The position numbers and the translations under genes are program-made. A stretch of 64,000 nucleotides of DNA from Microbacterium salitolerans (GTDB taxonomy: Bacteria > Actinomycetota > Actinomycetes > Actinomycetales > Microbacteriaceae), in assembly GCF_019720895.1 (NCBI RefSeq), contig NZ_JAHKSH010000002.1:248001-312000 (forward strand), given 5' to 3'. Under the pieces are notes generated by a model. That model had not been told where the DNA came from and searched no databases. It saw only the letters and a program-made list of their open reading frames with translations. Position 1 is the first letter of the stretch. Each line of letters begins with the position of its first letter. This document shows, piece by piece, positions 58,363 through 64,000 of this stretch.

Positions 58363-59055
58363 TCAGATCTCGGGATCGAGCAGGTCGAGACCATCGCGAT
58401 AGCGCTCGGCGATGACGCCGACGACGCGGGGATCGGTGCCGACGGGGTCGGTGACGATGTCGGCGCCGGAGTCCGCGATCATGTCGGCGAAGTGCCCGGG
58501 TGCGAGGACGTAGCTGGCGATGATCACGCGGCCGGCGCCGCCCTCGCGCGCGGCGCGCACGGCATCGGCGACCTTCGGCTCGGCGCCGTACGCGTAGCCG
58601 ACCGTGAGCGGTGCGTCGAACTGCGTCGCGAGCATCTCGCGCACCTCCTCGACCCGCTGGGCGGATTCGGGACGCGTGGATCCGGCCGCCGCGAGAACGA
58701 CGTGGTCGTCGCTGCGGAGGCCGATCTCGCGCACGCGGTCGCCGAGGATGTCGACGAGACTCAGGTGAGGGCCGAGCGTTCCTGAGGCGACGACGTCGTC
58801 GCGCGCGCTGGCGGCGCGCGCGATGTCGACGGCCGTGTGGAAGCCGGGCGAAAGCAGGATCGGGACGATCACGGCGGGGCCTTCGACGGCATCGACGACC
58901 TCATCGATCTGAGGCGTCTGCACATCGACGTACGTTTCGTGATGCGGAACCCCATCGAGCAGTTCGACGGCGTCCGAGACGAGTTTCGAGATGACGGCGC
59001 GCCCCTCGGGGGAGTCGGTGCCGTGTGAGCAGCAGATGAGCGTGGGCTGTTGCAT
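58363..59055 (-). CDS. Sirohydrochlorin ferrochelatase-like protein (CbiX/SirB family)
   Basis: A 230-residue protein of the CbiX superfamily with two similar halves. It has CCSHGTDSPEGRAVI near the N terminus, with the metal-binding His, and LSPGFHTAVDIARAA and VLAPGHFADMIADS later. It probably inserts iron into sirohydrochlorin to make siroheme for NirB. The ATG overlaps the stop of the HemD-like gene by one base. It is the last gene of nirB-nirD-cysG-hemD-chelatase, all in siroheme and nitrite metabolism. Confidence 0.9.
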   Translation of the reverse strand: MQQPTLICCSHGTDSPEGRAVISKLVSDAVELLDGVPHHETYVDVQTPQIDEVVDAVEGPAVIVPILLSPGFHTAVDIARAASARDDVVASGTLGPHLSLVDILGDRVREIGLRSDDHVVLAAAGSTRPESAQRVEEVREMLATQFDAPLTVGYAYGAEPKVADAVRAAREGGAGRVIIASYVLAPGHFADMIADSGADIVTDPVGTDPRVVGVIAERYRDGLDLLDPEI

Positions 59056-60194
59056 CAGATGTCCTCCACGTTCAGACGGTACCCCCTCTTGACGACCGTT
59101 TTGATGAGATCGGGGAAGCCGAGCGATTCGCGGAGCCGCGCGATCGCCATCTCGACCGCGTGCGTGCTGCGGTTCGAACGTGGCAGCGCGACCTGCAGCT
59201 CTCGGCGTGCGATGACGGCGCCGCCGGCGTCGAACAGATCGCTCAGCACCGCGGTGCTCGTCCGCGAGAGGGGCCGGAACACGCCGTCGAGCACGGCGCC
59301 CGCGCTGCGCATCTCGAGGCGTCCTCGCACCGTGTCGAGGCCGGGCGCGCTTCCGCCGCCGAAGTGCGTCACGACACCGCGCACGAGGGATCCGAGACGC
59401 CCGCGCTCGGCGACGATCGCGGGGATGTCGCGATCGTCGAGCGGCTGCACGGTGATGGGGCCGACGGCGGCCATGACGACGCGCCCGCGCTCGGCGAGGC
59501 GACGGATGTCGTCGAGCGCGCCCGCGCGCTCCGCCTCGGCGAGCCACTCGCTCGTGCCGGGTGCGGACGTGAACAGGACGGCGTCGGTCTCCCCGGCGGC
59601 CGTGGCGAGAACTGACTGCCGCACGATGTCGGGATCCGCGGGAGGGCCCCAGCGGTAGACCGTGATGCTCACGACGTCGGCGCCGTGCGCGCGGAACATC
59701 TCGTCGAGCCCGTCGGCGCCGGAACCGTGGTGCTGCACCGCGATGCGCTTGCCGGCGACGCCCTCGGCGAGGAGGAACTCGCCGAGTTCCTGCGCGGTCT
59801 CCGACTCGGCGACCCAGTCGGCCTGGAAGCCCGCCTGCTGGATGGCGCCGCGGGCCTTGGGGCCGCGTGCGACGATCTGCGCACCGGCGAACGCCTGCGC
59901 GAGCTCGTCCGCGAGGTCCGCCTCGTGCGCCGCCTCGATCCAGCCTCGGAACCCGACGCCCGTCGTCGCCACGACGACATCGGGCGGCGTCTCGATGAGA
60001 TCGCGCGTCGCGTCGAGGAGAGCCGCGTCGTCGATGTGCGGGACGATCGTGAGCGCGGGCGCCTGGCGGACAGCCGCGCCGTGCCGTTCGAGTGCCGCCG
60101 TGAGCTCGCCCGCGCGACGGTCGACGGCGATGACGACGGTGCAGCCGTCGAGCGCGGACGACAGGCGCGGGCGTGAGGTGCCGGCGTCCGTCAT
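59055..60194 (-). CDS. Uroporphyrinogen-III synthase fused to a winged-helix DNA-binding domain
   Basis: A 379-residue fusion. The N-terminal 270 residues are a HemD-like uroporphyrinogen-III synthase (VVIAVDRRAGELTAALERHG, DAVLFTSAPGTSEWL). The last 90 residues are an OmpR-type winged helix (STAVLSDLFDAGGAVIARREL and FPDLIKTVVKRGYRL). Mycobacterium has a similar protein beside a chelatase gene near nirBD (Rv0260c, from memory). It may sense a tetrapyrrole and regulate the siroheme/nitrite genes, and may not be an active synthase. Overlaps cysG (ATGA) and the chelatase gene. Confidence 0.88.
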   Translation of the reverse strand: MTDAGTSRPRLSSALDGCTVVIAVDRRAGELTAALERHGAAVRQAPALTIVPHIDDAALLDATRDLIETPPDVVVATTGVGFRGWIEAAHEADLADELAQAFAGAQIVARGPKARGAIQQAGFQADWVAESETAQELGEFLLAEGVAGKRIAVQHHGSGADGLDEMFRAHGADVVSITVYRWGPPADPDIVRQSVLATAAGETDAVLFTSAPGTSEWLAEAERAGALDDIRRLAERGRVVMAAVGPITVQPLDDRDIPAIVAERGRLGSLVRGVVTHFGGGSAPGLDTVRGRLEMRSAGAVLDGVFRPLSRTSTAVLSDLFDAGGAVIARRELQVALPRSNRSTHAVEMAIARLRESLGFPDLIKTVVKRGYRLNVEDI

Positions 60195-61444
60195 TCGGCG
60201 CGGCCCTCGGGATCGACGAGGGCATCGGCGGGGGAGAACGGCGCAGGCATCAGGAGATCGGGGCGCGCGACGTCGCCGATGACGATGACAGCGGGGTTGC
60301 GGACGCCGGCCGCGCGGGCGTCCTGCGCCGCACGCGCGAGGGTCGTGCGCGTCGTCCTCTGGCGCTCGGTGTGCCCGCTCTCGACGAACGCGACGGGACG
60401 GTCGCCGGGGACGCCCGCGTCCTGCGCCTCCCGGGCGATGCCGGCGAACGCCGCGACCCCCATGAGCAGGACGGTCGTGACGGACGGATCCTCGAGTGAC
60501 GCGAGCGTCGCAGGCGAGACGCCGGACTGGCCGTTGATGATGTGCACGCTCGACGCGACGCCACGGTGCGTGACGGGGATCCCCGCCGCCTGGGGGACCG
60601 AGACGGCGCTCGTCGTCCCGGGCACGACCTCGACGGGAACGCCGGCCGCGAGGCAGGCCGTGACCTCTTCTCCGCCGCGGCCGTACACGAACGGGTCGCC
60701 GCCCTTCAGCCGCACGACGCGCAGTCCGCGCTGGGCATGGTGGACGAGCAGCGCATTGATCTCGCCCTGCGGGACGGGGTGGTGACCGGGCGCCTTGCCG
60801 ACGTGGATCACCTCGACGTCCGGGTCGAGCTCGTCGAGCACGGCGGTGGCACCGAGGCGATCGGCGACGACGACGTCTGCCTCGGCGAGCAGGCGACGCG
60901 CGCGAAGGGTGAGGAGATCGACGGGCCCGGGGCCGCCACCCACGAGCGCAACCTGTCCCGCCGCGGACTCGCGCACGCGGCGCAGCGGCACGCGGCCCGA
61001 CTGGAGCAGCTCACGCACCGACTGGTTCACGCGCGCGGTGCGGCGGGGGTCCACGCCCGCATCGCTCGTGACGCCCACGATGACATCGCCGGCGCGGGTC
61101 TCGGCGGTCGTCCGCGCGGATCCGTGCGCGCCGTCGGACGCGTTGATGCAGAACGTTCGGCGGGCCTCGCTCCAGGCGACCACCTGCGCGTCGACCTCGG
61201 CGTCGCCCGTGGCGGTGTGGACGAGCCACGCCTCGGCGACGTCCGATTCCTCGACGGGGCGCGCGCGCCAGGGCAGATCGTGGTCGGCGACGAGCTGCGC
61301 CACCTCCGGCGCCAGGGCGGGGGCCACGATGTTCACCGCGGCGCCCTCGGCGAGGTAGCGGCGCATGCGCCGCGCGGTGACGGATCCGCCGCCCACCAGC
61401 ACGACCTCGCGACCATCGAGCGAGACACCGAGCATCGTCGTCAT
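60191..61444 (-). CDS. cysG: Siroheme synthase: SirC-like dehydrogenase fused to uroporphyrinogen-III methyltransferase
   Basis: A 417-residue fusion. The first 150 residues are a precorrin-2 dehydrogenase with an NAD site (VVLVGGGSVTARRMRRYLAEG) and FCINASD. The rest is a SUMT methylase: VALVGGGPGPVDLLTLRA, VVRLKGGDPFVYGRGGEE, and VEVVPGTTSAVSVP. It makes sirohydrochlorin for siroheme in nitrite reductase. The middle chelatase helper region of E. coli CysG is shortened, in keeping with a separate chelatase gene. It starts one base after nirD ends. Confidence 0.92.
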   Translation of the reverse strand: MTTMLGVSLDGREVVLVGGGSVTARRMRRYLAEGAAVNIVAPALAPEVAQLVADHDLPWRARPVEESDVAEAWLVHTATGDAEVDAQVVAWSEARRTFCINASDGAHGSARTTAETRAGDVIVGVTSDAGVDPRRTARVNQSVRELLQSGRVPLRRVRESAAGQVALVGGGPGPVDLLTLRARRLLAEADVVVADRLGATAVLDELDPDVEVIHVGKAPGHHPVPQGEINALLVHHAQRGLRVVRLKGGDPFVYGRGGEEVTACLAAGVPVEVVPGTTSAVSVPQAAGIPVTHRGVASSVHIINGQSGVSPATLASLEDPSVTTVLLMGVAAFAGIAREAQDAGVPGDRPVAFVESGHTERQRTTRTTLARAAQDARAAGVRNPAVIVIGDVARPDLLMPAPFSPADALVDPEGRAE

Positions 61445-61445
61445 G

Positions 61446-61832
61446 TCACGCCTCCTTCCCTCGGACGAGCACCTGTCCGTCGTCGACCGCGACCGGATAC
61501 GCGGCGATCGCGCGCTCGTCTCTTCCCTGCGTCTCGAGGACGGCTCCCGTGCGCAGATCCCATGCCTGCTTGTGCAGCGGCGATGCGACCGTCGGAACCT
61601 CGAATCCGTCCGCGAGCGATTTCGTGCCGACGATACCCCTGCTGAGCACGTGCGCGTCGCCGTACGGGTCATAGTTCGACACAGCCCGGACGGTGCCGTC
61701 GGCGAGACGGAACAGCGCGACTTGCGTCCCGCCGATGAGCGCCGCCCGTCCGCGTTCGACATCGAGGTCGCTCAGTGCGCACACGCGCACCCAGCTCGTC
61801 GTCGCCTGCGATGTCCGCTCGATCGTCGTCAT
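61446..61832 (-). CDS. nirD: Nitrite reductase small subunit NirD
   Basis: A 128-residue Rieske-fold protein without cluster ligands: the usual Cys-His pairs are replaced in SNYDPYGDAHVLSRGIVG and ASPLHKQAWDL, as is normal for NirD. It pairs with NirB in the cytoplasmic NADH nitrite reductase. The ATG overlaps the nirB stop by four bases. cysG follows immediately. Confidence 0.93.
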   Translation of the reverse strand: MTTIERTSQATTSWVRVCALSDLDVERGRAALIGGTQVALFRLADGTVRAVSNYDPYGDAHVLSRGIVGTKSLADGFEVPTVASPLHKQAWDLRTGAVLETQGRDERAIAAYPVAVDDGQVLVRGKEA

Positions 61833-64000
61833 CGTCTGACCTCCAGCGTCGTTCCCGCGATCACGACGGATCCGTCCTCTCTCTCCGCGCGAGACGCGGG
61901 GCGCACCTGGCCGCGCTCCGAGACGTACGCGAGCGACGGATCCGGTGTGTCCGGTGCGTTGACGAAGGAATGGAAGCGCGTGAGCTTCTCGGGATCCGCG
62001 AGCGTCGCGGCCCACTCGTCCTCGTACCCCTCGACGTGCTTCGCCATGGCGGCGTCGAGGTCGGCGCAGAGTCCGAGCGAGTCGTCGAAGATCACCTCGC
62101 GCAGGCCGTCGATGCCGCCGTCGAGGTCAGCGAACCATGGGGCCGTGCGCTGCAGGCGGTCGGCCGTGCGGATGTAGTACATGAAGAAGCGGTCGATCGC
62201 CTGGATGAGCTCGTCATCGCCGAGGCCCTCCGCGAGCAGCTCGGCGTGGCGCGGGGTGAAGCCGCCGTTGCCCCCGACGTAGAGGTTCCAGCCGTTCTCC
62301 GTGGCGATGATGCCCGCGTCCTTGCCCCGGGCCTCGGCGCATTCTCGCGCGCACCCCGAGACGCCGAGCTTCAGCTTGTGCGGCGCCCGCAGGCCGCGAT
62401 AGCGCAGCTCGAGCTTCACGGCCATGCCGACGGCGTCGAGCACCCCGTACCGGCACCACGTGGATCCGACGCACGACTTCACGGTGCGCAGCGACTTGCC
62501 ATACGCCTGCCCCGACTCGAATCCGGCATCGACGAGGCGCTTCCAGATCTGGGGAAGCTGCTCGAGCCGGGCGCCGAACATGTCGATGCGCTGTCCGCCC
62601 GTGAGCTTCGTGTAGAGGCCGAACTCCTGGGCGACCTCGCCGATCACGATGAGCCCCGCCGGCGTCACCTCGCCGCCGGCCATACGCGGCACGACCGAGT
62701 ACGAGCCGTCCTTCTGCATGTTGGCCATGACGTGGTCATTCGTATCCTGCAGCGTCGCCGTCTCGCCGTCGAGGACGTGCTCGCCGACGAGGCCCGAGAG
62801 GATGCTCGCGATGGTCGGCTTGCAGACGTCGCACCCGCGCCCGCGGCCGAACCGGGCCACGATCGTGCTGAAGGTCGTGAGCTCCGAGACGGCGATCGCG
62901 TCGAACAGCTGCCGACGCGACATGTCGAAGTGCTCGCACAGCGCGTTCGAGACGGTCTTCCCGAGCGCCGACAGCTCCGTGCCGACGATCTTCTTGACGG
63001 CGACGAAGCAGGATCCGCAGGTCGCGCCCGCCCGCGTGCAGGCTTTGACCTCGCCCGCATCGGCGCACCCGTCCTCGTGAACGGCCTCCCGGATCCGGCC
63101 CGCCGTCACGCTGGAACAGGAGCACACGATCGCGTCGTCGGGAAGATCGCCTGTGGGAGCCTCGACGCCGCCCTGCGGCAGGAGATAGGCCGCCGGATCA
63201 CCTCCGAGCGGTCTGCCGACGAGCGGGCGGAGCGCGCCGTACGCGGAGGCGTCGCCGATGAGGATGCCGCCGAGCAGAGTCGTCGCGTCGTCGCTCAGCA
63301 CGAGCTTCTTGTAGACGCCGCCGACCGGGTCGGTGTAGACGACGTCGAGGGCATCAGGGGAGGCGGCCATCGCGTCGCCGAAGCTCGCGACGTCGACGCC
63401 GGACAGCTTGAGCTTCGTCGACTCGTCGAAGCCCGGGAACGTCGCCTCGCCGCCGAGGAGCCGATCGGCCGCGACCTCGGCCATCGCGTAGCCGGGAGCG
63501 ACCAGGCCGACGCAGCGCCCTTCGAAGCTCGCGACCTCGCCGATCGCGAGGATCGACGGATCCGTCGTGCGGCAGGTCTCGTCGATCCGCACGCCCCCGG
63601 TCGGCGCGCAGTCGATCGATGCCGCGCGGGCGAGTGCGTCGTGGGGGCGGACGCCCACGGTGAAGATGACGACGTCGGCGGACTCGTAGGAGCCGTCGCG
63701 GAACTCGAGGCCCGCGACCTGGCCCGTCCGATCCGGATCGAGCCGGGTCGTGCGCGACTCCGTGCGCACGCCGATGCCGCGCTGCGAGATGAGGCGTCCG
63801 AGCACCTCGCCGCCGGCGCGATCGATCTGCGCCGACATCAGGTGCGTCCCCGAGTGCACGACCGTGCAGGCGACGTCGAGCCCCTGCAGGGCGCCCGCGG
63901 CCTCGAGCCCGAGGAGTCCGCCGCCCACGACCCGTCCGATGAGCTCGCGCCCGAGCTCGGCGCGTCGGCGCGCGACGAAGGCGCTGAGGCCCTCGAGGTC
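61829..64000 (-). CDS. nirB: Nitrite reductase large subunit NirB, N terminus cut by the window edge
   Basis: The 723 C-terminal residues of NirB; the frame is open to the last base, so the N terminus (first part of the FAD domain) lies outside. Seen in order: NAD-binding part (GGGLLGLEAAGAL), FAD closing motif (AIGEVASFEGRCVG), a BFD [2Fe-2S] domain (CSCSSVTAG then CTRAGATCGSC), the NIR_SIR half-domains, and the siroheme-[4Fe-4S] site (SCVGSTWCRYG and GCARECAEARG). It reduces nitrite to ammonium with NAD(P)H. It heads the nirBD-cysG-hemD-chelatase operon transcribed leftward. Confidence 0.95.
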   Translation of the reverse strand, partial: DLEGLSAFVARRRAELGRELIGRVVGGGLLGLEAAGALQGLDVACTVVHSGTHLMSAQIDRAGGEVLGRLISQRGIGVRTESRTTRLDPDRTGQVAGLEFRDGSYESADVVIFTVGVRPHDALARAASIDCAPTGGVRIDETCRTTDPSILAIGEVASFEGRCVGLVAPGYAMAEVAADRLLGGEATFPGFDESTKLKLSGVDVASFGDAMAASPDALDVVYTDPVGGVYKKLVLSDDATTLLGGILIGDASAYGALRPLVGRPLGGDPAAYLLPQGGVEAPTGDLPDDAIVCSCSSVTAGRIREAVHEDGCADAGEVKACTRAGATCGSCFVAVKKIVGTELSALGKTVSNALCEHFDMSRRQLFDAIAVSELTTFSTIVARFGRGRGCDVCKPTIASILSGLVGEHVLDGETATLQDTNDHVMANMQKDGSYSVVPRMAGGEVTPAGLIVIGEVAQEFGLYTKLTGGQRIDMFGARLEQLPQIWKRLVDAGFESGQAYGKSLRTVKSCVGSTWCRYGVLDAVGMAVKLELRYRGLRAPHKLKLGVSGCARECAEARGKDAGIIATENGWNLYVGGNGGFTPRHAELLAEGLGDDELIQAIDRFFMYYIRTADRLQRTAPWFADLDGGIDGLREVIFDDSLGLCADLDAAMAKHVEGYEDEWAATLADPEKLTRFHSFVNAPDTPDPSLAYVSERGQVRPASRAEREDGSVVIAGTTLEVRR

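Noticed and set aside
61446-61832. Missing Rieske ligands in NirD as a possible loss of function
   Set aside because: NirD proteins normally lack the Cys/His ligands while keeping the Rieske fold, so this is not a defect.
1-64000. CRISPR arrays, prophage genes, toxin-antitoxin pairs or intact IS elements
   Set aside because: None seen: there are no regularly spaced repeats, no transposase or integrase motifs, and no phage structural genes. Only the small inverted-repeat element at 18222-18339 hints at mobility.

Overview
The window is one contiguous stretch of a high-GC actinobacterial chromosome. The gene content and order (suf operon with an embedded Rieske ferredoxin, DUF3099/SURF1, trmI-FKBP-pafBC-tatAC-helY, Moco and nitrate assimilation genes, many GTG starts and 4-bp start/stop overlaps) point to Microbacteriaceae, most likely Microbacterium or a close relative. 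No rRNA, phage, CRISPR array or intact insertion sequence is visible. Genus assignment is inference from remembered gene order, not from a search.

Layout. 1-5.7 kb: end of an Fe-S assembly operon (Rieske ferredoxin, sufC, sufT), a MalY-type C-S lyase, a DUF2975/HTH pair, and a biotin uptake operon bioYMN controlled by a divergent TetR regulator that looks like BioQ, with two tandem TGAAC-N3-GTTCA operators. 5.8-18.2 kb: housekeeping genes (ABC-F ATPase, two SDR enzymes, SURF1 operon, serB, rpmE2, exonuclease, Lrp regulator, sirtuin, TrmH-type methylase). At 18.2 kb a 110-bp MITE-like inverted-repeat element lies between two convergent genes. 18.3-30.8 kb: SGNH hydrolase, helicase, ferritin/VIT1 transporter, tRNA-Leu(GAG), siderophore reductase, potassium channel, a two-component system beside an ABC-2 exporter, an M20 peptidase and uppP. 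30.9-42.8 kb: the locus that in many relatives carries the Pup-proteasome genes, here reduced to trmI, FKBP and a fused pafBC, followed by tatAC, a divergent pair of exported RidA-like and Tat-exported amine oxidase genes, and helY.

44.2-64.0 kb is one functional block for nitrate assimilation. It holds narK, an FAD/[2Fe-2S] electron-transfer subunit and the molybdenum nitrate reductase. It also holds a molybdenum cofactor set (mog/moaB, moaE, moaD, moaC, moeA, moeZ, moaA) with a molybdate importer (modABC), and a nirBD operon carrying the siroheme genes (fused SirC/SUMT, uroporphyrinogen-III synthase with a DNA-binding tail, chelatase). nirB runs off the right edge. trmD, an essential tRNA methylase gene, is embedded in this block as the first gene of the moaB-moaE transcript.

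At least nine genes share one promoter geometry: a TANNNT -10 hexamer ending 6-7 nt before the start codon. This predicts leaderless transcripts and helps decide several starts. The observations I would follow first are the exported RidA/amine-oxidase pair, the fused PafBC without visible pupylation genes, the DUF2975 leader whose Shine-Dalgarno lies in a hairpin arm, the MITE-like element, and the trmD-Moco linkage.
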